This document shows positions 41,256 through 51,432 of a stretch of DNA of 58,237 nucleotides, one piece after another. The DNA comes from Clostridia bacterium. Lineage in GTDB: Bacteria; Bacillota; Clostridia; Christensenellales; CAG-138. The stretch's first letter is position 1, and every line of letters starts with the position of its first letter. Both the position numbers and the translations under genes were made by a program. The stretch lies in assembly GCA_017435905.1 (NCBI GenBank), contig JAFSEB010000054.1, positions 1 to 58,237 on the forward strand, given 5' to 3'. The notes under the pieces are model-generated. The model did not search any database. It saw nothing but the letters and a program-made list of their open reading frames with translations, and was not told where the DNA came from.

Positions 41256-41265
41256 CATACATTTT

Positions 41266-41514
41266 TTATTTGCCGAACATTTTGCCGAGACCGCCGAGAA
41301 GATCGCCGGCCTTATCGAGGGTGAGCTTGGCCTTGATGGCGTCGATCAGCTTGTTGATCTGGTCATCGGGAAGGTCGATGCCGAGCTTGGATTCAAGGGC
41401 TTTGACGGGATCAGCCTTGAAGCTGGCAAGAAGTTCCTTGTCGCTGCCGATCTTTTTTGCGAATTCGCCGGCTTTTTCAAGCAGTTCGTTCAGCTCGAGC
41501 TTCTTTTCTGCCAT
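41266..41514 (-). CDS. Small acidic/amphipathic helical protein, unassigned
   Basis: A protein of 82 residues, mostly helical and charged (MAEKKLELNELLEKAGEFAK), with the central segment ASFKADPVKALESKLGIDLP and a hydrophobic, Gly-rich tail (DLLGGLGKMFGK). The segment FKADPVKAL...GIDLPDDQINKL is reminiscent of Nif11-like or other leader-like helical peptides, but I do not claim that family. It is co-directional with YegP (two-base spacing), and has its own AGAA-type ribosome site. No maturation enzyme is nearby. Confidence 0.6.
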   Translation of the reverse strand: MAEKKLELNELLEKAGEFAKKIGSDKELLASFKADPVKALESKLGIDLPDDQINKLIDAIKAKLTLDKAGDLLGGLGKMFGK

Positions 41515-41516
41515 GG

Positions 41517-41891
41517 TTATGCCTCTTCCTTTACAACTTCGGCTTCGGGGGCGTTCTTGCGGACGCTTTCCACGCCGTTTTCACAGTTGGGCTTGTTCAC
41601 ATAGCCTTCGGAAACAGCGATGATCTCGCCGTTGCGGGCCTTCAGACGGAAACGGAATTCGCCGGCCTTGTCGGCGTAGATCTCAAACTTGGGGTGCTTG
41701 GCAACTTCGTAGTTTTCCACGGTCTGGTCTTCAAGGTTGGCAACAGCGGCGTTCTTGCGGACGCTTTCAATGCCGTTCTTGCAGGCGGCTTCGGTGGTGT
41801 AGATCTCGGAAGTAGCGATAACCTGGCCGTTGGTGGCTTTGAGGTCAAACTTATAACCGGTCTTGGTCTGCTTAAGAATGAATTTGCCCAT
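41517..41891 (-). CDS. YegP/DUF1508 family protein, two repeats
   Basis: A protein of 124 residues made of two DUF1508 units: MGKFILKQTKTGYKFDLKAT (about 1-55) and KFEIYADKAGEFRFRLKARN (about 68-115), each followed by NG-I-SE-Y--K--C-NGIESV-KNA. The domain occurs in prokaryotic cytosolic proteins of unknown function. It lies just upstream of the 82-residue gene and is preceded by a good promoter (TATAAT at 41938-41933). Confidence 0.85.
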   Translation of the reverse strand: MGKFILKQTKTGYKFDLKATNGQVIATSEIYTTEAACKNGIESVRKNAAVANLEDQTVENYEVAKHPKFEIYADKAGEFRFRLKARNGEIIAVSEGYVNKPNCENGVESVRKNAPEAEVVKEEA

Positions 41892-41932
41892 AGGATTACC
41901 TGCTTTCTTAGAAATGTCGTTGGTTTGAGTGT

Positions 41933-41961
41933 ATTATAGCATATCGTTTTTCATATAGCAA
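41933..41961 (-). promoter_or_regulatory. Promoter of the YegP gene
   Basis: TTGCTA (41961-41956, minus strand), 17 bases, TATAAT (41938-41933). Confidence 0.75.
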
Positions 41962-41963
41962 AG

Positions 41964-41991
41964 AAAAAGCAGAGCGAAAGCTCTGCTTTTT
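41964..41991. terminator. Terminator after the VanW gene
   Basis: AAAAAGCAGAGC (41964-41975) pairs with GCTCTGCTTTTT (41980-41991) around GAAA. It ends the minus-strand VanW transcript and overlaps the -35 region side of the YegP promoter. Confidence 0.8.
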
Positions 41992-42000
41992 TCACATTTC

Positions 42001-43566
42001 TCAGTTTTCGGGAAGTGCAAGCCTGTATTCGGGCAGCAGTGCACCGCCCATGTAGCCGGGCCATACATAATAGCGGTTGGGGTGCATCTTGTAAGTGGTG
42101 GTGGTGATCTTCTCCTTGCGCACTTCTTCCTCACCCATCATGTACACCTTGAAAGTATCGTACACATAGCCCTTCTTGGCCTCGTTCTTCAGCATCCAGT
42201 AGGGGGAGGTGAGGGAGGCAAGGGGAATGAATTCATCCGCAGTGGGGGCAATGGAAGGCAGCTCTTCGGAAATGAGCTTGATGGAATCGAAATCGCCGCT
42301 GAAGGGAAGACCGTAGATCTCACACCAAACATCCTGCTTCTCGGTATCGATCCAGGTGAAGACGTAGATGGGGGCTTCGGTGTTGTTGCTCCACTTGAAA
42401 TCGATGGTGCCGGTGTTGATGGTGGCATCAAGACCGCCTGCCACATAGCTGAGGCGGCTGGAGTGTGCCTGACGGTATACGATCTCATAATCGCCCATCA
42501 GGACCGCATTGTACATGGTGGTGGAAACCTGGCATACGCCGCCGCCGGGCTGGTCTTCCGTGTTGGCGCCGCCCTCGATGACGGCAGGGGCAAGCTGCCA
42601 GCCGTGCTTTTCGTAACGGGGGCCAAGGGTGTCGTTGCAGGAGAACACATCGCCGGGCTGCATCACGGTGGCATAGACAAGGCCGCAGGCCTTGGTCATG
42701 TTGTGCACACGGGTGGGGCGGTCATAGTTGCCCCGGGAGAAGCTGGTGGAGGCGATGGAGCGAAGCACCAGGGACTGCTTGATGGTAGCAACGGTAACGG
42801 AGGGATAAAGGGGCTGCAGCTCAAAGTAAACATCGCCGTATTCCCGGTTTTCCGCTGCCGCATACATGGCGCTTACAAGGGTTTCCTGATCGAGGAAGCA
42901 GCCGTTGACGCCTTCCACAAAGTCAAAACGCTTGTCACGGATATCCGCACCGGCGGCAACCTCTTCCTCGGTAAGGCCGATGTTGACCACGTTGAGCGCA
43001 TTGGTCTTCTCATTCATTTCAAGCTGCTTGACGCTGAAGGTGGCATCGGTGGCAGGGGTATCAAGCTCCGCAGCGATGTTTGCCACGAAAGCTTCCACAT
43101 CCACAGGCTTTGCTTCATAGGAAAGCTCGAAGCTGCGGCCGTTGAGGGCGATGTCCGCCACTTCCGCCTGCAGGGTCTCAAGATCGCCGCTGCGGCCAAG
43201 GGTCATGGCTTCGGCTACCACTTCTTTGGTATCAAAGGTGATGTCGAAATGGGTGATGTCGAAATCATAGGTGTGTTCGCCATCGGTAATGCAAAGTGCC
43301 ACATCCTTCACAAGGGCTTCTTCCGCACCCTTGAGCGCTTCCGCCGCCTGATCGGGGGTCATGTTTGAAACATCCACACCGGCAATGGTGATGCCCGGGT
43401 GCAGCACGCCGGAATTGATGATGCTCTGGCGCAGTTCTTCATCCTTATCCGCCTTGATTTTCAGTGCAAGAAGAACGCCGCCTGCCACAAGGGCGACTGC
43501 GAGCAGTATGATAAGCACCTTCATGCCGGTGGAAAGGGGTTTTTTGTTGGTTGCAGTTTGTGCCAT
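42001..43566 (-). CDS. VanW family protein with PG-binding (YoaR-like) domains
   Basis: A protein of 521 residues. It has one N-terminal transmembrane helix (KVLIILLAVALVAGGVLLAL), two peptidoglycan-binding_4-like domains (about 50-250, containing HPGITIAGVDVSNMTPDQAA), and a VanW domain (about 290-400; FSCNDTLGPRYEKHGWQLAP, GGGVCQVSTTMYNAVLMGDY, RQAHSSRLSYVAGGLDATIN). Such proteins are envelope-associated; function is unknown but they often accompany glycopeptide or cell-wall stress genes. Divergent from panT-coaX. Start ATG 43566, behind AGAGGTGG. Confidence 0.87.
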   Translation of the reverse strand: MAQTATNKKPLSTGMKVLIILLAVALVAGGVLLALKIKADKDEELRQSIINSGVLHPGITIAGVDVSNMTPDQAAEALKGAEEALVKDVALCITDGEHTYDFDITHFDITFDTKEVVAEAMTLGRSGDLETLQAEVADIALNGRSFELSYEAKPVDVEAFVANIAAELDTPATDATFSVKQLEMNEKTNALNVVNIGLTEEEVAAGADIRDKRFDFVEGVNGCFLDQETLVSAMYAAAENREYGDVYFELQPLYPSVTVATIKQSLVLRSIASTSFSRGNYDRPTRVHNMTKACGLVYATVMQPGDVFSCNDTLGPRYEKHGWQLAPAVIEGGANTEDQPGGGVCQVSTTMYNAVLMGDYEIVYRQAHSSRLSYVAGGLDATINTGTIDFKWSNNTEAPIYVFTWIDTEKQDVWCEIYGLPFSGDFDSIKLISEELPSIAPTADEFIPLASLTSPYWMLKNEAKKGYVYDTFKVYMMGEEEVRKEKITTTTYKMHPNRYYVWPGYMGGALLPEYRLALPEN

Positions 43567-43647
43567 GTAAGGCCACCTCTTTGAATATATGATGATAAAG
43601 CTTCCCGCCGGAACGGGCAGTTCCTGTTCCCATAGAAAGCCACATTT

Positions 43648-43677
43648 ATTATACCGACCCAACAGGGGAAATGTAAA
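43648..43677 (-). promoter_or_regulatory. Promoter of the VanW gene
   Basis: TTTACA (43677-43672, minus), 18 bases, TATAAT (43653-43648). Confidence 0.6.
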
Positions 43678-43753
43678 GGGTATCCTGACGAAAAATGGGG
43701 TCTTTACACACCGTTCATAATTTGTTAATGAATTCCCATACACCTTGCAGGGG

Positions 43754-43783
43754 TTGCACGGAAAGTGCGGAGGGTGGTATAAT
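43754..43783 (+). promoter_or_regulatory. Promoter of the panT-coaX unit
   Basis: TTGCAC (43754-43759), 18 bases, TATAAT (43778-43783), 33 bases ahead of the ECF gene. Confidence 0.75.
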
Positions 43784-43815
43784 ACAACCTTGAAAAGCAA
43801 AAAAGGAGAATAACA

Positions 43816-44406
43816 ATGAGACGCAGCAATGTTCAGAATCTTGTGATCCATGCACTGTTCATCGCGCTGATCTTCGTGCTTGGTCTGACTCCCGTGGGGC
43901 TGATCCCGCTGGGCTTTATCAACGTGACCATCCTCTGCATCCCTACCATCGTGGGCACGTTGGCACTCGGTCTCAAGAGCGGTCTTGTACTCGGCTTTTT
44001 CTTCGGCTCCGTGAGCCTTCTCAGCGCACTCGGTCTTTCTCTCACGCCGCCCAGCGGTCTTGCACAGATGCTCCTTGGCGCAAATCCTTTCTTCCTTGTG
44101 CTGATGTGCTATATTCCCCGGCTTCTCGTGCCGGTGGTCACGCACTTTACCTTCCGTCTTTTGACCCGCAAAAAGGAAAACGGCCTTGCGGCGGCGCCTG
44201 CGGCAGCCCTCGGTTCCATCACGAACACCGTGTTCTATCTTGGGCTGATGCTTCTGTTCTTTGTGATCTGCGGCCTTGATTCCGCACCGGTGCTTGCCAT
44301 TATCGGCGGCACGGGTCTTATTGCAGGCTCCCTTGAAGCGGTGGCGGCGGCTGTGATCGCAACGCCCGTGCTTGCGGCGCTCAAAAAGCTGCGCTTCTTC
44401 AAATAA
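43816..44406 (+). CDS. ECF transporter S component, probable pantothenate transporter PanT
   Basis: A protein of 196 residues with about six hydrophobic segments and the S-component opening LVIHALFIALIFVLGLTPVG. LIPLGFINVTILCIPTIVGT and the following GLKSGLVLGFFFGSVSLLS resemble DUF3816/PanT-type. It lies 32 bases upstream of a pantothenate kinase (coaX) with no other gene between, so pantothenate is the best guess. No riboswitch is evident in its short leader. Confidence 0.75.
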   Translation: MRRSNVQNLVIHALFIALIFVLGLTPVGLIPLGFINVTILCIPTIVGTLALGLKSGLVLGFFFGSVSLLSALGLSLTPPSGLAQMLLGANPFFLVLMCYIPRLLVPVVTHFTFRLLTRKKENGLAAAPAAALGSITNTVFYLGLMLLFFVICGLDSAPVLAIIGGTGLIAGSLEAVAAAVIATPVLAALKKLRFFK

Positions 44407-44438
44407 AACAAGTTTTTATAAAGCGAGGACCTTCTGCT

Positions 44439-45206
44439 ATGATCCTGACGATGGATGTGGGCAACACCAACATCAAGACCGGCCTTTACGAAAACGGCAA
44501 GCTGCGCAATTCCTGGCGCATGACCACCGATCCCCGCAAAACTTCCGATGAATACGGCGTGCAGATGGAGGCCTTCTTCGGTCACCTCGGCATTTCCACC
44601 ACGGAGGTCAAGGGCATCATCATGTCCTCCGTTGTGCCCTCCGTCAACTACACCATCGAGCATATGTGCAGCCTGTATTTTTACGGTCAGCAGCCCATGA
44701 TGGTCTCAAGCAGGCTGGAGCTTGGCATCGATATCCTCTACGATTATCCCGAAGCGCTCGGTGCGGACCGTATCTGCAATGCGGTGGCGGCATACCATGT
44801 CTACGGCGGTCCCGTCATTATTATCGACTTCGGTACTGCCACCACCTTCTCCGTGGTATCCCGGGGCGGCGCCTTTATCGGCGGTGCCATCGGCCCCGGC
44901 ATCATCGTTTCCACGGATGCGTTGGTGGAAAAGGCAGCCATGCTTCATAAGGTGGAGTACATCAAGCCCGAATACACCATCTGCAAAAACACCAAGGATG
45001 CCATCCAGTCCGGTATCATCAACGGCTACGTGGGCTTTGTGGAGAATATCGTGAAGCGCATGAAGATGGAGCTTGACGGCAAGACCACCGTCATTGCCAC
45101 CGGCGGTATGTCCTCCATGATCGCTGCGGAAACGGACTGCATCGATGTGCTCAATCCCACGCTGACCCTTGAGGGATTGAACCTGATCTACAACATGAAC
45201 CGCTAA
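44439..45206 (+). CDS. coaX: Type III pantothenate kinase
   Basis: A protein of 255 residues of the ASKHA-type CoaX family. N-terminal phosphate motif LTMDVGNTNIKTGLYENGKL, the pantothenate-binding YPEALGADRICNAVAAYHVY (catalytic Asp), and IIIDFGTATTFSVVSRGGAF, FIGGAIGPGI, then VIATGGMSSMIAAET near the end. It phosphorylates pantothenate as the first step to coenzyme A and is insensitive to CoA feedback. Coupled to the upstream ECF S component. Confidence 0.92.
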   Translation: MILTMDVGNTNIKTGLYENGKLRNSWRMTTDPRKTSDEYGVQMEAFFGHLGISTTEVKGIIMSSVVPSVNYTIEHMCSLYFYGQQPMMVSSRLELGIDILYDYPEALGADRICNAVAAYHVYGGPVIIIDFGTATTFSVVSRGGAFIGGAIGPGIIVSTDALVEKAAMLHKVEYIKPEYTICKNTKDAIQSGIINGYVGFVENIVKRMKMELDGKTTVIATGGMSSMIAAETDCIDVLNPTLTLEGLNLIYNMNR

Positions 45207-45379
45207 CGGGCGGAAAGCCATGCATGCGCCGCAGCGATGCTGATCAAAAGCTGCAGCAGAAAAAGAGCATAACATACGTTGCGCCGCAGGGGATCCCTGC
45301 GGCGTTTGTATATTTCGGCGCCGAACAGGGGCACTGCCGGAATGGCGCCCACATAAAGAAGAAACAGAAGATCCGTCAC
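45203..45379 (-). CDS. Small two-helix membrane protein (58 residues), unrecognised
   Basis: Minus-strand frame from GTG 45379 to TAG 45205-45203. It reads TDLLFLLYVGAIPAVPLFGA, then a basic stretch YKRRRDPLRRNVC, then YALFLLQLLISIAAAHAW: two hydrophobic helices on either side of a positively charged loop. GTG is preceded by GGAAAGGATGTG. It converges on coaX, overlapping its stop by three to four bases. It is a plausible real gene by composition and topology, but no homologue was recalled. Confidence 0.45.
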   Translation of the reverse strand: MTDLLFLLYVGAIPAVPLFGAEIYKRRRDPLRRNVCYALFLLQLLISIAAAHAWLSAR

Positions 45380-45583
45380 AAGGTCACATCCTTTCCCGTT
45401 GCTGCATTTATGCTATCATTGTTCAAATGCGCTGCTCAATAGGGGATGCATGGCAAAAACGGCAGCCATTCCTTAAGAATCGAACAAAAATACGGAAAAA
45501 GCATACCGATACGGTTTATTTTCGGTGCGGTTTTTGGTAAAATACAAGAAGGTGTGTATTGAGGAAAAACGAAACGAGGCACT

Positions 45584-47617
45584 ATGAACGAATTCAAAGT
45601 GGTATCGCCCTTTGAACCGCAGGGCGACCAGCCGGAAGCCATCGAAAAGCTGGCAGAGGGCGTCCTTCGGGGCGATCAGACACAGGTGCTGCTTGGCGTA
45701 ACGGGCAGCGGTAAAACCTTCACCATGGCGAAGGTCATCGAGCGTGTGCAGAAGCCCACGCTGGTGCTTGCCCACAACAAGACCCTTGCGGCGCAGCTTT
45801 GCTCCGAGCTCAGGGAGTTCTTTCCCGGCAGCGCCGTGGAATACTTTGTAAGTTATTACGATTATTATCAGCCGGAAGCATACATTGCATCATCGGATAC
45901 CTACATTGAAAAAACAGCCACAGTGAACGATGAGATCGACAAACTGCGGCACAGTGCCACATGCTCGCTCAATGAGCGCAAGGATGTGATCATTGTGGCG
46001 TCGGTTTCCTGTATTTACGCTCTTGGCGATCCTGTGGAATACATGAAGCTTTCCATCTCCCTGCGTGAGGGGATGCAGATCGAACGGGATGATGTGATCC
46101 GCAAGCTGGTGGATATCCAGTACCAGCGCAACGAGCTGGATTTTTCCCGTGGCACCTTCCGTGCCAAAGGGGATGTGCTGGACATTTTTCCCGTGAATTG
46201 GTCGGATAAAGCCCTGCGTGTGGAGTTTTTTGGCGACGAGATCGACCGCATCGGCGAATTCAATCCGCTGACGGGGGAGATCCTTTCACGCCGTTCCCAT
46301 GTGGCGGTATTCCCGGCTTCCCATTATGCCACCGGCAGGGAGAAGCTTGAAGCCGCCGAAAAGGAGATCGAGGCAGATCTTTGGAAGCGTGTCAGGGAGT
46401 TCAAGGATGCGGAAAAGCTCCTTGAAGCGCAGCGCATCGAGCAGCGTACCCTGTACGATCTTGAAATGATGCGTGAGATCGGCTACTGTCAGGGCATCGA
46501 AAACTATTCCCGTTATTTTGACGGCAGGCAGCCCGGGCAGCCGCCTTTCACTCTGATCGATTATTTCCCCGATGATTTCCTTCTCATCGTGGATGAATCC
46601 CACGTCACGCTGCCGCAGGTGCGTGCCATGTACAGCGGCGACCGTTCCCGAAAGGAAAATCTGGTGGAATACGGCTTCCGCCTGCCTTCCGCCTTCGATA
46701 ACCGCCCCTTGCGCTACGAGGAGTTTCAGGACAGGATCCGCCAGACCATCTGCGTCAGTGCGACCCCGGGTGAATATGAGCTGTCCATCGCCACACAGGT
46801 GGCGGAGCAGATCATCCGCCCCACGGGGCTTCTTGACCCGGAGATCTCCGTCCGCCCGGTAAAAGGGCAGATAGACGACCTTTTGGGCGAGGTGCGCATG
46901 ATGGCGGAAAAGGGTTACCGCACCCTTGCCACCACCCTCACAAAGCGCATGGCGGAAACGCTGACGGAATACCTTGACTCCATGGGCGTCAGGGTGCGCT
47001 ATATGCATTCGGATATCGAGACCATTGAGCGCATGGAGATCATCCGTGATCTGCGGCTCGGCGAGTTTGATGTGCTTGTGGGCATCAACCTGCTGCGTGA
47101 AGGTCTTGACCTGCCGGAGGTGGGGCTTGTGGCGATCCTCGATGCGGACAAGGAGGGCTTCCTTCGTTCCACCACATCGCTCATTCAGACCGTCGGCCGT
47201 GCGGCACGAAACGTGGACGGACGTGTCATCATGTATGCGGATGAGATCACGCCCTCCATGCAAAGCGCCATCGATGAAACGAACCGCCGCCGTGAAAAGC
47301 AGAAAGCCTATAACGAAGCCCACAACATCACCCCGAAAAGCGTCAAAAAGGCTGTGCACAATGTGCTGGAGATCTCCCGCAAGGCAAAGGAAGAAAAGAC
47401 CGGCATGACGGAAGAAGAGCGGCAGGCACGCGTTGAGATCCTGCGCAAGCAGATGCGTGAAGCGGCTGCGGAGCTTGACTTTGAGGCGGCAGCCAAACTG
47501 CGCGACTCCCTCTTTGAACTGACGGGAAACGGCATGGCGCCGAAAAAGGTCGCTCCCGGCAGCGCAGGCAGCGGCAAAAAGTCACGGGGCAGAACCCGCA
47601 AATCCCCCCGCAAATAA
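45584..47617 (+). CDS. uvrB: Excinuclease ABC subunit B
   Basis: A protein of 677 residues. Helicase motifs are complete: [20 protein letters not shown] (motif I), beta-hairpin region [40 protein letters not shown] (motif II), [16 protein letters not shown] and [34 protein letters not shown] (motif VI). The C-terminal UVR domain ([20 protein letters not shown]) contacts UvrC. The protein verifies damage for nucleotide excision repair. It is followed by uvrA 40 bases downstream. No clear SOS box was found in the 5' region. Confidence 0.97.
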   Translation: MNEFKVVSPFEPQGDQPEAIEKLAEGVLRGDQTQVLLGVTGSGKTFTMAKVIERVQKPTLVLAHNKTLAAQLCSELREFFPGSAVEYFVSYYDYYQPEAYIASSDTYIEKTATVNDEIDKLRHSATCSLNERKDVIIVASVSCIYALGDPVEYMKLSISLREGMQIERDDVIRKLVDIQYQRNELDFSRGTFRAKGDVLDIFPVNWSDKALRVEFFGDEIDRIGEFNPLTGEILSRRSHVAVFPASHYATGREKLEAAEKEIEADLWKRVREFKDAEKLLEAQRIEQRTLYDLEMMREIGYCQGIENYSRYFDGRQPGQPPFTLIDYFPDDFLLIVDESHVTLPQVRAMYSGDRSRKENLVEYGFRLPSAFDNRPLRYEEFQDRIRQTICVSATPGEYELSIATQVAEQIIRPTGLLDPEISVRPVKGQIDDLLGEVRMMAEKGYRTLATTLTKRMAETLTEYLDSMGVRVRYMHSDIETIERMEIIRDLRLGEFDVLVGINLLREGLDLPEVGLVAILDADKEGFLRSTTSLIQTVGRAARNVDGRVIMYADEITPSMQSAIDETNRRREKQKAYNEAHNITPKSVKKAVHNVLEISRKAKEEKTGMTEEERQARVEILRKQMREAAAELDFEAAAKLRDSLFELTGNGMAPKKVAPGSAGSGKKSRGRTRKSPRK

Positions 47618-47657
47618 GCGGAACACCAAACATGTATACCATTTTTGAGGAAACGAT

Positions 47658-50513
47658 ATGACAAAAGATACACTGGTCATCAAGGGCGCAAGGGAGCATA
47701 ACCTGAAAGGGGTGGATATCACCCTGCCAAGGGACCGGCTCATCGTGTTTACGGGGCTTTCCGGCAGCGGCAAATCCTCCCTTGCCTTCGATACCATTTA
47801 CGCAGAGGGACAGCGGCGGTATGTGGAATCCCTTTCCTCCTATGCACGCCAGTTCCTCGGACAGATGGAAAAGCCGGATGTGGATACCATCGAGGGGCTT
47901 TCCCCGGCCATCTCCATCGATCAGAAAAGCACCTCCAACAACCCCCGTTCCACCGTGGGCACAGTAACGGAGATCCACGATTATCTCCGCCTGCTTTATG
48001 CCCGGATCGGCACGCCCCATTGCCCGCAGTGCGGCAGGGTCATCGCCCGGCAAAGCATTGACCAGGTGGTGGATCAGGTGATGGCACTTGGCGAGGGTAC
48101 CAGGGTACAGATCCTTTCCCCCGTGGTGCGGGGCAGAAAGGGCGAACATGCAAAGCTCTTTGAGTCCATCCGTAAGGAGGGCTATGTGCGTGTGCGGGTG
48201 GATGGCGAGGTTTACGACATCGGTGAAGTGCCCGCTCTTGACAAAAACAAAAAACACGATATCGATGTGGTGGTGGACAGGCTCGTGGTGCGCACGGGCG
48301 TGGAAGGCCGCCTGAACGATTCGCTGGAAACCGCCTTTGCCTTCGGCGGCGGTCTTGCCAAAGCGGATGTGGTGGGGAAGGAGGAACTGCTGTTTTCCCA
48401 GCATTACGCCTGCCCCGACTGCGGCATCAGCCTTGAGGAACTTTCCCCGAGGATGTTTTCCTTCAACAATCCTTACGGCGCCTGCCCCACCTGCTCGGGT
48501 CTTGGCACCATGATGAAAATATCGCCGGATATGGTGGTGCCGGATGATTCCCTTTCCCTGTCCGAGGGCGCCATCAATGTGATGGGCTGGCACAGCACCA
48601 AGCAGGATTCCATCGCCGGCATGTATTTCCATGCCCTTTCGGAAAAGTACGGCTTTTCCCTTGATGTGCCCTTCCGTGACCTGCCGGAAAAGGCGAAAAA
48701 GATCCTTCTTTACGGCACCGGCAAGGAAAAGGTGCTGGTGGAATACAAAAAGGAATTCGGCAGCGGCAGCTTCAACTCTCCCTTCGAGGGCGTCTGCAAC
48801 AACCTCGAGCGCCGCTACCGTGAAACCACCTCCGATTCCATGAAGCAGGAGTATGAAGGCTACATGTCCAACATTCCCTGCCCGGATTGCGGCGGCAAGC
48901 GTCTGAAGCCCGAAAGCCTTGCGGTGACGGTGGGCGGCAAGTCCATTGCCGAGGTCAGCGACATGACGGTGCTCGAAGCCCGTGACTTCTTTGCCTCCCT
49001 TGCACTGACGGAGCAGCAGCGCATGATCGGCGAGCAGATCTTCCGTGAGATCGATGCCCGTCTCGGCTTCCTCGTGAATGTGGGTCTTGATTACCTGACC
49101 CTTTCCCGTGCGGCTTCCACGCTTTCGGGCGGCGAAGCGCAGCGCATCCGCCTTGCCACGCAGATCGGCTCCGGTCTTGTGGGCGTCCTTTACATCCTTG
49201 ACGAACCCAGCATCGGTCTGCACCAAAGGGATAATGCAAGGCTGCTTCAAACGCTGCAGGGCATGCGTGATATCGGCAACACCCTCATCGTCGTTGAACA
49301 CGATGAGGATACCATCCGTGCGGCGGATTACATCGTGGATATCGGCCCCGGTGCCGGCGAAAACGGCGGCAGGGTCGTGGCGGAAGGCACGCTGCAGGAT
49401 ATCATCGATTCGGAGGAATCCGTCACCGGCCGCTTCCTGAGCGGAAAAGAGTGCATCGAGATCCCCAAGGAAAGAAGACGGGGCAGGGGCGAATATCTCC
49501 GTGTGAAGGGCGCAAGGGCAAACAACCTGAAAAATATCGATGTGGAGATCCCTCTCGGCGGCGTGTTTACCTGCGTGACGGGCGTTTCCGGCAGCGGTAA
49601 ATCCAGCCTGGTCAACGAGATCATCAAAAAGAAGCTCCTCAGGGAACTCAACGGTGCCCACACAAAGGCAGGGGAGCACGATGCCATCGAAGGGCTGCAG
49701 TATCTTGACAAGATCATCGACATCGATCAGTCCCCCATCGGGCGGACGCCCCGCAGCAATCCTGCCACCTATACGGGGCTGTTCGATATGATCCGGGATG
49801 TGTATGCCCAAACGCCGGATGCACGCATGCGCGGCTACAACAACGGGCGCTTCAGCTTCAATGTGAAGGGCGGCCGCTGCGAAGCCTGCCGGGGCGACGG
49901 CATCATCAAGATCGAAATGCATTTCCTGCCGGATATCTATGTGCCCTGCGAGGTTTGCCGGGGCAAGCGCTACAACAGGGAAACGCTGGAGGTGCGCTAC
50001 AAGGGAAAAACCATTGCGGATGTGCTGGATATGACGGTGGAAGAAGCGCTCGCCTTCTTCAAACCGCTGCCGCGGCTTGCGAAAAAACTGCAGACCCTTT
50101 ATGATGTGGGTCTTGGCTATGTGAAGCTCGGGCAGCCTTCCACCACGCTTTCGGGCGGCGAAGCGCAGCGTGTGAAGCTCGCAACGGAGCTTTCCCGAAA
50201 GGATACGGGCAGAACGCTCTATGTGCTGGATGAACCCACCACGGGTCTTCATGTGGCGGATGTGAAGCGGCTGCTTTCCATCCTGCAGCGGCTTTGCGAA
50301 AGCGGCAGCAGCGTGGTCGTGATCGAACACAACCTTGATGTCATCAAAACGGCGGACCATATCATCGACCTTGGGCCGGAAGGCGGCAACAGGGGCGGCA
50401 CCGTGGTAGCAGTGGGCACGCCGGAGGAAGTGGCTGCCGTGGAGGGCAGCTATACAGGACAGTATTTACGCCCCCTTCTTGCCGCAAAGGGCGAAGAAGG
50501 ACGCAGCGAATAA
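47658..50513 (+). CDS. uvrA: Excinuclease ABC subunit A
   Basis: A protein of 951 residues. Two ABC modules: Walker [21 protein letters not shown] near residue 31 and [18 protein letters not shown] near 650. Zinc-binding cysteines [11 protein letters not shown]...CPTCSG and [13 protein letters not shown]...CEVCRG are intact, and the second signature is [20 protein letters not shown]. It scans DNA for lesions and loads UvrB. Normal length. Co-transcribed with uvrB. Confidence 0.97.
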   Translation: MTKDTLVIKGAREHNLKGVDITLPRDRLIVFTGLSGSGKSSLAFDTIYAEGQRRYVESLSSYARQFLGQMEKPDVDTIEGLSPAISIDQKSTSNNPRSTVGTVTEIHDYLRLLYARIGTPHCPQCGRVIARQSIDQVVDQVMALGEGTRVQILSPVVRGRKGEHAKLFESIRKEGYVRVRVDGEVYDIGEVPALDKNKKHDIDVVVDRLVVRTGVEGRLNDSLETAFAFGGGLAKADVVGKEELLFSQHYACPDCGISLEELSPRMFSFNNPYGACPTCSGLGTMMKISPDMVVPDDSLSLSEGAINVMGWHSTKQDSIAGMYFHALSEKYGFSLDVPFRDLPEKAKKILLYGTGKEKVLVEYKKEFGSGSFNSPFEGVCNNLERRYRETTSDSMKQEYEGYMSNIPCPDCGGKRLKPESLAVTVGGKSIAEVSDMTVLEARDFFASLALTEQQRMIGEQIFREIDARLGFLVNVGLDYLTLSRAASTLSGGEAQRIRLATQIGSGLVGVLYILDEPSIGLHQRDNARLLQTLQGMRDIGNTLIVVEHDEDTIRAADYIVDIGPGAGENGGRVVAEGTLQDIIDSEESVTGRFLSGKECIEIPKERRRGRGEYLRVKGARANNLKNIDVEIPLGGVFTCVTGVSGSGKSSLVNEIIKKKLLRELNGAHTKAGEHDAIEGLQYLDKIIDIDQSPIGRTPRSNPATYTGLFDMIRDVYAQTPDARMRGYNNGRFSFNVKGGRCEACRGDGIIKIEMHFLPDIYVPCEVCRGKRYNRETLEVRYKGKTIADVLDMTVEEALAFFKPLPRLAKKLQTLYDVGLGYVKLGQPSTTLSGGEAQRVKLATELSRKDTGRTLYVLDEPTTGLHVADVKRLLSILQRLCESGSSVVVIEHNLDVIKTADHIIDLGPEGGNRGGTVVAVGTPEEVAAVEGSYTGQYLRPLLAAKGEEGRSE

Positions 50514-50534
50514 AACGAATGGGGGAAACGGGAA

Positions 50535-51266
50535 ATGGACAGCATGCAGCGCTGGTATGAAGCAACGAAAAAACGGTTTTCCGTCAGAAAATATGCAGCT
50601 GCACCCACGGAAAAGCAGCTTGCGGAGCTGGAAGGTATGGCCCAGCTTCTGGAAGCCCACGGCGTGCGCATCGCCATCGGCAGCAGCAGGGAGGTGTTTA
50701 AACCCATCTTTCTTTGGTACGGAAAGGTAACGGGCACGGATGCCTTTGCGGCGATCATCGCCAAAAAGGATACGGAATTGGAGATGGTGGGCTATGTGGG
50801 CGAGGCATTCATTTTAGAATGTACCGCCATGGGGCTCGGCACCTGCTGGCTGGGCGGCAGCTACTCCAAAACAAAGGCGATGGCTTCCGTCACCCTCGGA
50901 GAGGATGAGCGCATCGTGTGCATCACGCCCATCGGCGTTCCCGATGAGGAATATGCGGAGCGTCCCCGCCGCAGCATGGAAAAGCTGACAGACCTTTCCC
51001 AGCAGGAATTCGGCGCCCTTGCGCCCTGGCAAAAACGGGCGCTGGACTGTGCAAGAAAAGCGCCTTCTGCCATCAACCGGCAGCCCTGGTTCTTCCGGGT
51101 GGAGAAGGATGCCATTGCCGTTGAAAATACATCCGCAAACTTCGGTTACGGACAGCTTGACTGCGGCATCGCCATGCTCCATGTTGAGCTTGGGGCGGCA
51201 AGCTGCGGCATTTACGGCGAGTGGAAGCGTGATGAGGAGGACAACCCGATTTTTGTGCGCATTTGA
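50535..51266 (+). CDS. Nitroreductase-family protein (TM1586-like)
   Basis: A protein of 243 residues of the nitroreductase fold: YEATKKRFSVRKYAAAPTEK at the start (FMN phosphate-binding basic residues), VGYVGEAFILECTAMGLGTC then WLGG, and RKAPSAINRQPWFFRVEKDA near the end, where family members have SPSAxNRQPW. This tandem-half architecture is the TM1586-type. Likely an FMN oxidoreductase of unknown substrate. It follows uvrA by 21 bases and may share its transcript. Confidence 0.82.
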   Translation: MDSMQRWYEATKKRFSVRKYAAAPTEKQLAELEGMAQLLEAHGVRIAIGSSREVFKPIFLWYGKVTGTDAFAAIIAKKDTELEMVGYVGEAFILECTAMGLGTCWLGGSYSKTKAMASVTLGEDERIVCITPIGVPDEEYAERPRRSMEKLTDLSQQEFGALAPWQKRALDCARKAPSAINRQPWFFRVEKDAIAVENTSANFGYGQLDCGIAMLHVELGAASCGIYGEWKRDEEDNPIFVRI

Positions 51267-51432
51267 CCCTGAATGGCAGCAATTCGATATGCAAGGATTG
51301 ATTGGCAAATAATAAACTATCTGATTTTGTGAAATTAGCTTGCCTGTTTTAAAAAAAATGTATAGAATAAATGATGGAAGTTCTGCCTGAGTAAAAAACG
51401 GAAGTATCGCAGGCGGACTATCGGAGGGAAAA

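Noticed and set aside
45430..45583. Possible SOS (LexA) box before uvrB
   Set aside because: CGAACAAAAATACG is only a half match to CGAACNNNNGTTCG; no symmetrical site was seen.
51267..51432. Rex operator in front of rex
   Set aside because: Only weak AT-rich resemblance; no TTGTTAA-N4-TTAACAA site.
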